Of a DNA stretch of 9,585 nucleotides, positions 1 through 8,398 are shown one piece after another. The translations under genes and the position numbers were made by a program. This stretch comes from Silvimonas sp. JCM 19000 (GTDB taxonomy: Bacteria; Pseudomonadota; Gammaproteobacteria; Burkholderiales; Chitinibacteraceae): NCBI GenBank assembly GCA_001313065.1, contig BBFD01000155.1, forward strand, positions 1 to 9,585, read 5' to 3'. Numbering within the stretch: position 1 is the stretch's first letter; every line of letters starts with the position of its first letter. The notes beneath the pieces are model-generated. The model was given only the letters and a program-made list of their open reading frames with translations. It was not told the DNA's origin and did not search any database.

Positions 1-2
1 CG

Positions 3-194
3 GTACGCGCGGTCGGGGATGCGGTACGCGCGCCGGGCGGTCTGGAGGCGATGAACCTCAAAGTGGCCGAACAATATATCGCCGCCTTTGCCAATATCGC
101 CAAGCAAGGCAACACCATCTTGCTGCCCGCGAATGCGGGTGATGTAGCCAGTCTGGTGGCCACTGCCACCACCATCATCGGCAAGAAACCTTAA
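3..194 (+). CDS. SPFH/stomatin-like protein (paraslipin type), C-terminal part
   Basis: This is the end of a gene that enters from the left edge; 63 codons and a TAA stop at 192-194 are visible. The frame reads VRAVGDAVRAPGGLEAMNLK, then VAEQYIAAFANIAKQGNTI, LLPANAGDVASLVATATTII and GKKP. The Ala/Glu-rich helix followed by a 'YIxAFxxIAKxGNTxLLPxN' segment is the typical C-terminal end of bacterial paraslipin/QmcA-like SPFH proteins. These are membrane-anchored oligomeric scaffold proteins, often encoded next to an NfeD-like protein. No N-terminal membrane segment or SPFH core can be seen because it lies outside the window. ATG at 51 is an internal methionine, not the start. The identification rests on this short tail, so the family is fairly secure but the exact role is unknown. 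Confidence 0.8.
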   Translation, partial: VRAVGDAVRAPGGLEAMNLKVAEQYIAAFANIAKQGNTILLPANAGDVASLVATATTIIGKKP

Positions 195-218
195 GGCTGC
201 GGGCGGCGTCATAGCGTC

Positions 219-224
219 TATATT
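219..224 (+). promoter_or_regulatory. possible -10 box upstream of the DHH gene
   Basis: TATATT lies in the 83-nt gap between the SPFH and DHH genes, 54 nt before the DHH start. No convincing -35 hexamer sits 16-18 nt upstream, so this is only a candidate sigma70 element. The DHH gene may equally be read through from the SPFH gene. The gap also holds a weak inverted repeat, CGCCAG (236-241) and CTGGCG (258-263), with a 16-nt loop. Confidence 0.2.
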
Positions 225-277
225 GTGGAGTGCCTCGCCAGCCGGCGCGGCCCCACACTGGCGTAAAGGAGCTAGTC

Positions 278-1209
278 ATGCCGCCCCGCCGCTATCGTTT
301 GGTGACGCGCAGCGACTTTGATGGCCTGGTTTCGGCCGTGTTGCTGAAGGAACTCGACCTGATCGACGACATCCTGTTTGTCCATCCCAAAGACATGCAG
401 GATGGTCGCGTCGATATCAATTCCAGCGACATCACCACCAACCTGCCTATGTGGCCGACGCGCATCTGGTGTTTGATCATCACCAGTCCGAGACCGTGCG
501 TAACCAGGGCGCACGCCCGAATCACATCATCGACCCCGAAGCGCCGTCGGCGGCACGCGTGGTGTATGACTATTACGGCGGCGCCGAGGCGTTTCCGCAT
601 ATCAGCAGCGAGATGCTGCGCGCCGTTGACAAGGCCGATTCCGGCGAATTTACCCGCGAAGAAATCCTGCAGCCGCAGGGTTGGGTTTTGCTCAACTTCT
701 TGATGGATGCACGCACGGGTCTTGGTCGCATCCGCAGCTTTCGCATTTCGAATTACGCGCTGATGATGGACTTGATCAGCTATTGCCGCGACCACAGCAT
801 CGAAGACATTCTGGCCTTGCCCGATGTGCAGGAACGCGTTGCGGTGTACCAGCAACATAGCCCGCTGGCGCTGGAGCAAATCCAGCGTTGCGCGCGGGTT
901 TACGACAATTTGCTGGTGCTTGATTTACGCAATGAAGAAACGATCTACGTGACCAATCGCTTTACGGTGTATGCCCTGTTTCCACAGTGCAATATCTCGA
1001 TCCACGTGTTGTGGGGCGTGCGGCAACAGAACACGGTGTTTGCCACCGGCAAGTCCATCATCAACCGCAGTTCGGCCACCCGGATAGGCGAGCTGATGCT
1101 GGATTACGGCGGCGGCGGTCACGAAGCGGCCGGTACTTGCCAGGTACCCAATGACAGCGCCGAGCAGATTTTGCGCGAGCTGATACTCAAAATAACCGCC
1201 GACGGCTGA
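278..1209 (+). CDS. DHH/DHHA1-family phosphoesterase (exopolyphosphatase-like), one frameshift
   Basis: This is a probable cytoplasmic metal-dependent phosphoesterase of the DHH superfamily, which includes exopolyphosphatases, oligoribonucleases (NrnA) and RecJ. ATG 278 is chosen because AAAGGAG ends 6 nt before it. Visible motifs are TRSDFDG (about residues 10-16, motif I aspartates), the diagnostic FDHHQSE (DHH about 67-69), and GGGGHEAAG near residues 278-286, the DHHA1 substrate-binding glycine motif. The frame breaks at about 446-448, where one base is missing after Asn-Leu-Pro; it resumes as YVADAHLVFDHH and runs to TGA 1207-1209. The corrected length is 310 aa, normal for the family. 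The gene follows the SPFH gene after 83 nt and faces the phosphonate operon. Its substrate cannot be told from sequence: polyphosphate, short oligonucleotides or cyclic dinucleotide products are all possible. Confidence 0.82.
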
Positions 1210-1242
1210 CCAGGCCCGGCCGCACAAAATCAATCCAGCCCC

Positions 1243-1281
1243 CATAGGGTGGGTCGAGACCCACCATACAAAGCCGCAGAT
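1243..1281 (+). repeat. left arm of inverted repeat (palindrome-bearing REP/MITE-like unit)
   Basis: This 39-nt unit begins CATAGGGTGGGTC and ends AAAGCCGCAGAT. It is matched at 36 of 39 positions by the reverse complement of 1364-1402. Inside it, 1248-1265 is a near-perfect palindrome, GGTGGGTC-GA-GACCCACC (8-bp stem, 2-nt loop). TAGGGTGGG-type palindromic repeats resemble short dispersed repeats known from many bacterial genomes; that resemblance is from memory and was not searched. The position between convergent genes also suits a transcription stop. Confidence 0.8.
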
Positions 1282-1363
1282 CCGAACCCAAAAGCTAGTC
1301 TGATTGACGCTCGGGTTGGCCAACCTGGCTTGGAACTCACTACCGCCAACCATTGCCGCACCA

Positions 1364-1402
1364 ATCCGCGGCTTTGAATGGTGGGTCTTGACCCACCCTA
1401 TG
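1364..1402 (-). repeat. right arm of inverted repeat (palindrome-bearing REP/MITE-like unit)
   Basis: This is the reverse-complement partner of 1243-1281, with three mismatches in 39 nt. Its own palindrome at 1380-1397 is GGTGGGTC-TT-GACCCACC. The two arms enclose 82 nt (1282-1363) with no recognisable gene. The arms could pair into one long stem, or each could form its own small hairpin. Lying 14 nt beyond the operon's last stop codon, they may serve as a bidirectional terminator, although neither hairpin is followed by a U-tract. Confidence 0.8.
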
Positions 1403-1415
1403 AGAGCTGGCTCGA

Positions 1416-2857
1416 TCAAGCGCCGCGCTTGTCCGACTTGCCCGCCGCATTGGCCAGCCGCGCCAGCCAGCAATCGAGCTGGCTGGGGGCATGGCCGATA
1501 TCTTCGGCAAATTCCTTGCGCCGGATGGCGTCGCGCACCAGCAGCGAACCCGCGTAGCGGATCGGCTCAGGCGGAAACTTGCCGCGCGGCCCGCGCACCA
1601 GCCGCTGCGCGTCCAGTCGTTATCCAGCCCCAGCACCAGCGAGGCCAGAATTTGCCCGCCCATATAGCTCGGCGCCACGCCGTTGCCGGAATAACCAAAG
1701 CCATAAAAGATGCGCGGGTGTTCGTCGAGCCGTCCAAAAAACGGCAGCCCGGTGACCGAGCGATCCGATGGTCCATTCCACGACGCCGCAATCGGCACTT
1801 CACGCCAGGCCGGAAAGAAGTCGTGCAAGGCATCCTGCAAAGGGCTGGCATAGGCCGAGCTGATCAAATCCGGGCAGGATCTTGCCGCCCCAGGCAAAGG
1901 TATTGCCGCCTTTGCCCAGCATGATGCGGCCGTCCGGGGTGCTGCGGTAGTAGTAAACAAAGGTGCGCGAATCCAGCACGCTGGTGCCATGGGCCAGCCC
2001 GGTGCGCGCCAGCAGGCCGGGGCGCGGCTCGGTAATGATCATGTCGCTGGAGACCACGGCGATGCTGCGCGCAAACTGGCTGAACTGCGTCGCCATCCAC
2101 GCGTTGAGTGCCAGCACCACCTGCCCGGCCGTCACGCTGCCCTGTTCGGTCAGCACCAGCGGCTGGTCGGCGGGCTTGAGCGTGCACATCGGCGTGTTTT
2201 CGTAAATGCGCACGCCCATCTGCCGTGCCACGCGGGCCAGCCCACGCACCAGCAAACCCGGCTGCACTGTGCCCGCAGCGGGTGAATACCAGCCCTCCAG
2301 ATGCCGCGCCGAACCTGCGCGGCTCTGGATATCGGCGGCATTCCAGCGCTGCCAGCTGTTGCAGCCGCTGCTGGTCAGCCCGGCCATCAATTCATCCATG
2401 CTGCCCATCTGCGCCTGGTTGGTGGCGGTATACAAGGTGCCATCCACGCGCAGGTCGGCCTCGATGCCATGCGCTTTGCAGAAACCCGCGATGTCATGCA
2501 CGGCTTGTTCCGAGGCCCGCACCAGCCGTGTGGCCTCGCGCTGGCCAAACAAACGTTGCAGCGTGAACAGCCGCGTCGACCAGCTCAGCATGCAACCGCC
2601 ATTGCGGCCCGAAGCGCCCGCGCCGCACAGGTCGCGCTCAATGATGACGATATCGAGCTCGGGCCGTGCCAGTTTCAACTGCAATGCCGTCCACAAACCG
2701 GTAAAGCCGCCGCCGACGATACAGACATCGGCCGTCGTTGCGCCTTGCAAAGCGCGGCGGGCGGCAGCGCTTCACGCGCTAACGCTTGCTCAAACCAGAA
2801 CGGACGAAAAGCGGTGGTGGAGGCAGAAGCACTGAGTTCAGCGGGCGCGCTGGGCAT
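1416..2857 (-). CDS. FAD-dependent oxidoreductase of the phosphonate operon (PbfC/PbfD-like), three frameshifts
   Basis: This is a D-amino-acid-oxidase-type (DAO fold) FAD enzyme, the last gene of the operon. ATG 2857-2855 starts 2 nt after the phnX stop, with GGAG in the phnX tail, so translation is probably coupled. The N-terminal extension FRPFWFEQALA is followed at about residue 45 by VCIVGGGFTGLWTAL, the dinucleotide-binding GxGxxG, then GASGRNGG, also seen in PuuB-like amine oxidases. GPSDRSVTGLPFFGRL and a C-terminal FGYSGNGVAPSYMGGQILA complete the FAD fold. The frame breaks at about 2750 (one base missing), 1866-1868 (one extra or two missing) and 1607 (one missing); the corrected length is 480 aa. 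FAD enzymes of this kind recur beside phnW/phnX, and PbfC members have been reported to oxidise N-methyl-AEP to phosphonoacetaldehyde. That substrate is inferred here, not shown. Confidence 0.8.
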
Positions 2858-2859
2858 GT

Positions 2860-3705
2860 TCACGGACGCTCTCCGCGGCTGCGACGCCAGGCGATGTCTT
2901 GCAGCACCGGCCACAAATCCGCCACGGTATCAATCACATAATGCGCACCGGCATCACGCAGCTTTTGTTCAGCAGGCGCGGTGCGCGCCAGTTGCTCGGC
3001 CGGGCTGAGCGCCTGCCACTGCTCAAACGTCAGGCCGACTTCGTTGCCGCTGGCCGACAAACCCACCGTCCACATGCCGGCGCGTATACCTTCTGCAATG
3101 CCAGGCACGGTATCGTCCACTTTGACGCAGGCAGCAACTTCATCGACGCCCAGTTCCAGCACACTGGCCAGCGCCATCCAAGGGCCGGGACGGCCACCGG
3201 CGGCCAGATCATCGGCGGCAATGGCGGTATCTGGCACGTAGCCGCGTTCTCGCGCCAGCGGCAGCAGGGCGTTCATCACCTGGCGTGGATAGCCGGAGCA
3301 AGAACCGATGCGCACACCGGCCGCGCGCAAGCGTTCCACCATCTCCAGTGCGCCGGGAATGGGCCACGAATAATGGCCGACCCGGGCAATCTGCAAGGGC
3401 ATAAACGCCTGGTACAGCGCGTCGACATCCTCCGCGCACAGCGGGCGTCCAAAGCGTTTTTTTTGCCAACGTGGGGCAATTGCCGGGTGCGCGGCCAGCG
3501 CCTCGATATGCTGCCACTTGCCCACACCCATCGGGCCGCGCGCTTCGTCCAGCGTCAGTTCGATATCAAAGCCGGCAAAGGCTTCGACCAGCACTTGCGT
3601 CGGCGCAAACGAGCCGAAATCGACGATGGTGCCAGCCCAGTCAAAAAAAATGACCGCCTGCACCTGGCACGCGATGGACGCATTGGTTGGATGTGCAATA
3701 TTCAT
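2860..3705 (-). CDS. phnX: phosphonoacetaldehyde hydrolase (phosphonatase)
   Basis: This enzyme hydrolyses phosphonoacetaldehyde to acetaldehyde and phosphate, the C-P bond-breaking step after PhnW. It is a cytoplasmic HAD-superfamily enzyme, intact at 281 aa. Motif I is [12 protein letters not shown] with the nucleophile at Asp22 (family DWAGT). [12 protein letters not shown] supplies the cap-domain Schiff-base lysine at Lys63. GSCSGYPRQ (134-142) is motif [12 protein letters not shown] (170-179) the motif III substrate region, and VDDTVPGI (Asp197, Asp198) binds magnesium. ATG 3705 follows GAGG by 7 nt. The gene lies 55 nt after phnW and 2 nt before the FAD oxidoreductase. Two 8-nt A/T runs inside the gene are in frame. 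Assignment is secure from the ordered motifs and the neighbouring phnW. Confidence 0.96.
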   Translation of the reverse strand: MNIAHPTNASIACQVQAVIFFDWAGTIVDFGSFAPTQVLVEAFAGFDIELTLDEARGPMGVGKWQHIEALAAHPAIAPRWQKKRFGRPLCAEDVDALYQAFMPLQIARVGHYSWPIPGALEMVERLRAAGVRIGSCSGYPRQVMNALLPLARERGYVPDTAIAADDLAAGGRPGPWMALASVLELGVDEVAACVKVDDTVPGIAEGIRAGMWTVGLSASGNEVGLTFEQWQALSPAEQLARTAPAEQKLRDAGAHYVIDTVADLWPVLQDIAWRRSRGERP

Positions 3706-3760
3706 GATGGCCTCAGGTTAAACCGCATATATGAAAACGATATGAAACGTTGTCCGCGCG
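3706..3760 (-). promoter_or_regulatory. phnW-phnX spacer with tandem ATATGAA(A)ACG motif
   Basis: The spacer holds two adjacent copies of one motif on the plus strand: ATATGAAAACG (3729-3739) and ATATGAAACG (3740-3749), spaced 11 nt, about one helical turn. Read on the coding strand, the inner part is TTCATATCGTT (3746-3736). The same 11-mer occurs upstream of phnS2 at 9478-9468. Finding it at two operon spacers suggests a binding site or internal promoter for phnX and the FAD gene, but no clear -35/-10 pair is visible. Confidence 0.4.
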
Positions 3761-4856
3761 TTACAGCCAGCCCAACTGGTTTAACCCTTCGCCGATAGCG
3801 GCCACGGCCTGGCCGATTTCTGCTTCGTTGATGGCGCCGATGCAGCCCACGCGGAAGGTTTCGACCTGAGTGAGCTTGCCTGGATACAGCACAAAGCCGC
3901 GCTCGCGCACCGCTTCATACAAAGCGCGAAAGTGATAGTCGCGATGTGCCGGGGCATGAAAGGTCACGATGATGGGGGCCTGATCCTGGCGGGCGAGAAA
4001 AGTACGCAAACCCAGCCGCGCCAGCCCGCTGACCAACATCTCGTAGTTGGCTTGATAGCGCGCCAGACGCGCCGGTTGGCCACCGTCGGCATGGTATTGA
4101 TCCAGCGCGGCGCGCAATGCCGCCACCACATGGGTGGGCGGGGTAAAGCGCCACTGGCCGGTCTTTTGCATGTACACGTACTGATCATGCAAATCCATGG
4201 ACAGCGAATGACTGTTACCCAGGCTTTCCACCAGGCGGAACGCCGGGCGATGATGATGCCCATGCCGGGCACGCCTTCCAGACACTTGTTGCTGGACGCC
4301 ACCAGTGCATCAAACGGTACGCTGCGCGCATCGATAGCAAGCGCGCCAAAGCTCGACATCGCATCAATAATCAACCGTCTGCCTTGCGCCGCGACCACGC
4401 TGGCAATCTCGGCCAAAGGTTGAGCACGCCGGTGCTGGTTTCGCAGTGGATAACGCCGACATGGGTAATCGCAGGCTCTTGTGCCAGCCGCCTGGCCACG
4501 GCGGCCGCGTCTACCGCCTGGTCTTCGGCAAATTCCAGCACCGCCACTGCCCGCCCCATCACCTCGACCGCGCGCGCCATACGCTTGCCATAAGCGCCAT
4601 TCACCAGTACCAGTAATTTGCCCTGCCGCGGCAACAGCGTGCCGATGGCGGCCTCGACCGCAAACGTGCCCGAGCCTTGCAGCGGCACACAGACGTGGTC
4701 TTCCTCGGCATGCGCAATCGCCAGCAAATCGGCACAAACGCTGGCAGTCAGTTCATTAAAGGCGGCATCCCACGAGCCCCAATCCGACAACATGGCCGTT
4801 TTGGTTTTGAGCGTGGTGGTGAGTGGGCCTGGGGTTAACAGGATGGGTTCGCGCAT
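3761..4856 (-). CDS. phnW: 2-aminoethylphosphonate:pyruvate transaminase, two frameshifts
   Basis: This PLP enzyme transfers the amino group of 2-aminoethylphosphonate to pyruvate, giving phosphonoacetaldehyde and alanine. ATG 4856 follows GGGAG at a 6-nt distance. The N-terminus [20 protein letters not shown] is the family hallmark. [20 protein letters not shown] (Asp165, PLP pyridine contact) and [14 protein letters not shown] (Lys191, Schiff base) follow, then [26 protein letters not shown] and FRVGCIGAI. One base is missing at about 4418-4419 (after VLN) and another at about 4234-4235 (after RRSA). The corrected product is 365 aa, the expected size for PhnW. The gene follows phnU2 after about 104 nt and precedes phnX, its direct pathway partner. 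Lys, Asp and the substrate arginine region are all retained, so the gene is probably functional in the real genome. Confidence 0.95.
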
Positions 4857-4909
4857 ATATCTCCCGAACGTCTGGACGAAATCGAAGCAAAAAAAACAGT
4901 TTGAAGATC

Positions 4910-4933
4910 ACCGGCACACCGCGGCACGCCGGT
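4910..4933 (-). terminator. possible hairpin between phnU2 and phnW
   Basis: ACCGGC and GCCGGT form 6-bp arms around a 12-nt loop containing CCGCGG. On the coding strand an 8-T run (4896-4889) follows 13 nt downstream. That distance is too long for a normal intrinsic terminator, so this may be a weak attenuator or an RNA processing or stability element, or chance in GC-rich DNA. The rest of the 104-nt spacer contains only the phnW ribosome binding site. Confidence 0.2.
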
Positions 4934-4960
4934 CCGGAATCATGAGGATCAGGCTGGAAA

Positions 4961-6660
4961 TCAGCGTTGGCGCCAGCTTGGGTCCGCTGCAAAGCCCACC
5001 ACGACACCCCACCAGACACGATGCAAACCGCGACCGAGGTGGCCACAATCAGGCTGGCCATGGCGGCGGCGGCCGCGGTATCGCCCGCGTCATCCATATT
5101 CAGCACCGCCACCGCCGACAGCACGGTTTGCGGGGTGTACAGAAAGATCACCGCACTGAGCGTGGTCATGCCCGACACAAAGTAATAACGCGCAATATCG
5201 AGCAGCGCAGGCAAGCAGATCGGCACGGTTACGCGGCGCAGGGTGGTCCAGAACGGCACCTTGAGCGAGGCGGCAACGTGTTCAAATTCGCCGTCGAGTT
5301 GTTTGAGCGCGGTGAGCGCGGTCAGATGCGCCGTGCTGTAGTAATGCACCACCGTGCACAGCACCAGCAGCGTCATGGTGCCGTACAACAGATTGAGCGG
5401 ATTGCCCGGCGCATTAAAGAAAAAAAGATGTAGCCCAGGCCCAGCACCAGACCGGGCACGGCCATCGGCAAGATCGCCAACATATTGATGGTGGCGCGGC
5501 CCAGCGCTGCGGCGCGGCTTTTTTCCACCCAATAGGCCCCGATAAAGGCCACCACCCCACCCACCACGGCGGCACCACCGGCCAGGCGCAGACTATTGCG
5601 CCAGGCTTGCCAGCCGCCGCCATCCATATTGTCAAAATCAAAATGCGCCAGCGTCAGGCTCAGGTTGTACGGCCATTGTTTGATAAACGCAGCGGCCACC
5701 GAAACGCCCAGCATGCCCAGCAGCCACAACGCCACCAGCACACATACCAGCAAGGCCAAGGCGTCGCGCACCGGCTGGCGTTGGGGCTGCCAAGGTTGGG
5801 CGCGGGCGCTCAGCATGGCTTGCTGCTTGCGCTGCACATGCCGATCCAGCAACCAGCTCAATACCGCAGGCATCAACAGACAAATGCCGTACACCGCGCC
5901 GCGCGCAAAATTCTGCTGCCCGATGACTTGTTTGTAGATCTCGACCGCCAGCACGTCGTAGCGACCGCCAACGATGGTGGGCACGCCAAAGTCAGTAATC
6001 ACCAGGGTAAACACCAGCATCGCCGCCGAAATCAGCCCGTAGCGCGCCGACGGCAAAGTCACCGTCATGAACTGCCGCACCCGGCCTGCACCGAGGGCGG
6101 TGGCGGCTTCGTACAGACGCGCATCGGCCAGCGACAAGGCGGTCAGCAAGATCATCAAGGCGTGCGGAAAGGTGTAGAACATCTCGCCCAGTACGATGCC
6201 CCAAGGCCCGTAAATCGACAGCCCGGCGCCGGCGAACCAGGCTTTGAGCAAACCCTGGTTGCCGAACAGATAGATCAGCGAAATGCCGGGCAGCAATGAC
6301 GGTGCCAGCAGCGGAATCAGCGCCAACATGCGGAACAAAGGCCGCGCTGGCATACAGCTGCGAGTGAGCGCAGCGGCAAATACAAAGGCCAGTGGCACGG
6401 TCAGCAGCGTGCTGAGCACAGCCACGCTCAGGCTATTGCCCAGCAAAAAAGATGGAGCGCGGCGAGAGCAGGCCGGCAAAGTTGGCCAGGCCCACCCATT
6501 GCTCCGACTTGTCGCACAAGGCTTTGCCCAGCATCGCCAACAGCGGCAAGGCCAGAAACACCAGCAACAACAAGGCCGACAACCACGTCAGCGCGCCAGC
6601 CACGTGGTCGGTGCGCGCGCGCGGCTGGCTGCCGCGCCAAAGCAGCAGGGACAGATTCAT
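4961..6660 (-). CDS. phnU2: 2-aminoethylphosphonate ABC transporter, fused two-domain permease, three frameshifts
   Basis: This is an inner-membrane channel of the AEP importer, built like other fused permeases of the iron/thiamine/AEP family, with two membrane halves in one chain. ATG 6660 overlaps the phnT2 stop as ATGA. Hydrophobic segments begin at [19 protein letters not shown]. Each half carries an EAA loop for ATPase docking: [20 protein letters not shown] in the first and [20 protein letters not shown] in the second. The halves join at [19 protein letters not shown]. Frame breaks lie at about 6445-6450 (A6 run, one extra or two missing), 5420-5426 (A7 run, one missing) and about 4975 (one missing). 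The last break gives a natural ending QRTQAWRQR and TGA at 4963-4961; without it the frame would run on into phnW. The corrected length is 566 aa. The exact C-terminus is the least certain part. Confidence 0.88.
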
Positions 6661-7759
6661 GCGGTGGCCCCGTCAACAAACACGCGTAATGCCGACGCGG
6701 CCAAAGTAAGCGGCACGCGTTGGCCGGCGTCGAGCTTGAGTTGCGCCAGCGCCGGACGGCTCACATCCGCGATCAGATTGAGGTTGCCCATCGCGGGCAC
6801 GCTGAGCGTCAAGCGACAAAATCCGCCCAGCAATTCCTGGCTGAGCAATTGCGCCAGCACGGTATTGCTGCCGCCCTGCCAGCGCGGCGTAACACTGATG
6901 GCCTCGGGCCGGATAAACAGCTGTAGCGCCTGGCCGGGCTGCATCACCGCGGAATCGGCCAGTTGCAGACTGACATCGCCCACCCGCACGCAATGCCCCG
7001 CCTCCGCCACGCCCGGCAGCCAGTTGGCACGGCCGACGAATTCAGCCACAAAGCGGCTGCGTGGGCTGGCGTAAATCTGTTCGGGCGTGCCGATTTGTTC
7101 GATCACGCCGTGGTTCATCACCACTATCCGGTCGGCCATGGTCAGCGCTTCCTCCTGGTCGTGCGTCACCATGATGGTGGTAATGCCAAGCCGCTGTTGC
7201 AGGCTGCGAATTTCGCGGCGCAGATGTTCGCGCACTTGTGCATCCAGCGCTGACAACGGTTCGTCCAGCAACAGCAAGCCGGGGGCGGTGGCAAGCGCGC
7301 GTGCCAAGGCCACCCGTTGTTGCTGCCGCCGGACAGCTGATTGGGATAACGCGCTTCAATGCCAGCCAGGCCAATCAACTGCAGTAATTCGCTGACGCGC
7401 TGACGCCGGTCCTGGCGACGCCCTTTAAGCCCGTACGCGATATTTTGCGTCACGGTCAGATTGGGAAACAGCGCATAGGACTGGAACACAATGCCGTAAT
7501 CGCGTTTGGCCGGCGGCATGCGCGTGACGTCCTGGCCATGCATGTCTATGCGGCCACGGTCGGCGCTGTCCAGCCCGGCAATAATGCGCAACAGCGTGGT
7601 CTTGCCGCAGCCCGAAGGCCCCAGCAAACAGACGAATTCGCCTTTATGAACATTGAGTTCGATCTCGTGCAAGGCAGTGAAATCGCCAAAGCGTTTGGAT
7701 ACCCCACTCAGCGCCAGCGCGGCCGCTGGCGTCAGATGAATGACCGGGTCAGATCGCAT
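6657..7759 (-). CDS. phnT2: 2-aminoethylphosphonate ABC transporter ATP-binding protein, one frameshift
   Basis: This ATPase powers AEP import at the cytoplasmic face of PhnU2. ATG 7759 is preceded by AGGAG with a 6-nt gap. The motifs occur in order: Walker [10 protein letters not shown] (47-55), Q-loop FQSYALFP (Gln93), signature LSGGQQQR (142-149), Walker B LLLLDEP with Glu167, D-loop SALD, and H-loop MVTHDQEEA (His200). A C-terminal TOBE-type domain follows [20 protein letters not shown]. The frame breaks at about 7325, inside the signature motif, where one base is missing; restoring it turns GGSNN into GGQQQ. The corrected length is 367 aa. The gene starts 14 nt after the HD gene and its stop overlaps the phnU2 start. 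Substrate assignment comes from context, since this family also serves iron, putrescine and sulfate uptake. Confidence 0.9.
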
Positions 7760-7773
7760 GTACGGCTCCTGGC

Positions 7774-8334
7774 TTAGCGCAAGCCAGCGCGCACACTGAG
7801 GGCATGCGCGCGGGCAAAATAATGGTCAAGGGTGGGCGTGGCCAGTTGCGGAATCTTGGCCCGGTCATCGTAAGTACGCAGCGCAATCGCGGCGGCGGCA
7901 TACGGGTTGCTGGCAAAGCGCAGCGCCTCGCTGGCCTGCATCGGTCCGCCCTGCAAGGCCAGCGACTGGCGCGAGGCGGCGGACAAACTGGCGCAATAAT
8001 CCGCCTGCACCGTGCACAGATAACGCTTGGCCGCCACATGCAGGGCAATCGGCGCCAGCACGTTCTCAGCAAACAAGGGCTTTAGCGCAGCCATGGCGAC
8101 GGCCTCATGCCGGTCATCGATGCCGTGGGCGATATCGTCTTCCTGCTGCCCGGCCAGCAGATGGCCCACGTCATGCAGTAAGGCGGCAATCACCAGGTGT
8201 TCGGGCGCGCCGTCCTGCTCGGCAAACCAGGCGCATTGCAAGGCGTGCTCGCATTGCGACACGGCTTCGCCGCCATACTGCTCATCACCCTGATGGGCAT
8301 ACAGGGCGTGTAGATCGGCAAGGGAGTAAGGCAT
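7774..8334 (-). CDS. phosphonate-operon HD-domain protein, PhnZ-like
   Basis: This intact 186-aa HD-fold protein belongs to the HDIG family found in phosphonate degradation operons. PhnZ, its characterised relative, is a mixed-valence di-iron oxygenase that cleaves (R)-1-hydroxy-AEP to glycine and phosphate. Ligand-like residues are His30 (SQCEHALQ), His54-Asp55 (LLHDVGH), His76 (DDRHE), His99 ([10 protein letters not shown]) and Asp156 (RTYDDR). Their spacing follows PhnZ His34, His58, Asp59, His80, His104 and Asp161 as I remember them. Tyr20 and Glu23 (YGGEAVS) and Lys103 match PhnZ Tyr24, Glu27 and Lys108. ATG 8334 is chosen because MPYSLADL begins family similarity; only a poor ribosome site precedes it. 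The gene sits between phnS2 and phnT2. No phnY partner is visible, so the true substrate is open. Confidence 0.85.
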   Translation of the reverse strand: MPYSLADLHALYAHQGDEQYGGEAVSQCEHALQCAWFAEQDGAPEHLVIAALLHDVGHLLAGQQEDDIAHGIDDRHEAVAMAALKPLFAENVLAPIALHVAAKRYLCTVQADYCASLSAASRQSLALQGGPMQASEALRFASNPYAAAAIALRTYDDRAKIPQLATPTLDHYFARAHALSVRAGLR

Positions 8335-8355
8335 AAGGACATCCAGCAAAACACA

Positions 8356-8382
8356 GCGCGCACAGCCCGAACGGATGCGCGC
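8356..8382 (-). terminator. intercistronic hairpin after phnS2
   Basis: On the coding strand GCGCGCA and TGCGCGC form a 7-bp GC stem around a 13-nt loop, followed by TGTGTTTTG. It lies in the 64-nt gap between the phnS2 stop and the HD start. The U-tract is poor, so it is more likely a leaky terminator or 3' stability hairpin. Such elements after a binding-protein gene commonly keep its mRNA in excess over the transporter genes. Confidence 0.4.
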
Positions 8383-8398
8383 GCCGTGCGGGCAAGGC

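Noticed and set aside
1..32. Direct repeat CGGTACGCGCG at 1-11 and 22-32
   Set aside because: It lies within the SPFH coding frame and encodes the helical VRAVGDAVRAPGG pattern, so coding constraint explains it.
292..879. Long minus-strand open frame opposite the DHH gene
   Set aside because: It is the antisense shadow of a gene with clear DHH motifs, and its translation has no recognisable domain.
2301..3798. Long plus-strand open frames opposite the FAD oxidoreductase and phnX
   Set aside because: They are shadows in GC-rich coding DNA, opposite strongly motif-supported genes, and have Arg/His/Gln-rich compositions typical of antisense frames.
4756..4960. Continuation of the permease reading frame past 4961 into phnW, which would give a longer C-terminus
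   Set aside because: The extension overlaps the phnW start antisense-free but out of frame and has no membrane character, while restoring one base at about 4975 gives a compact natural end at 4961.
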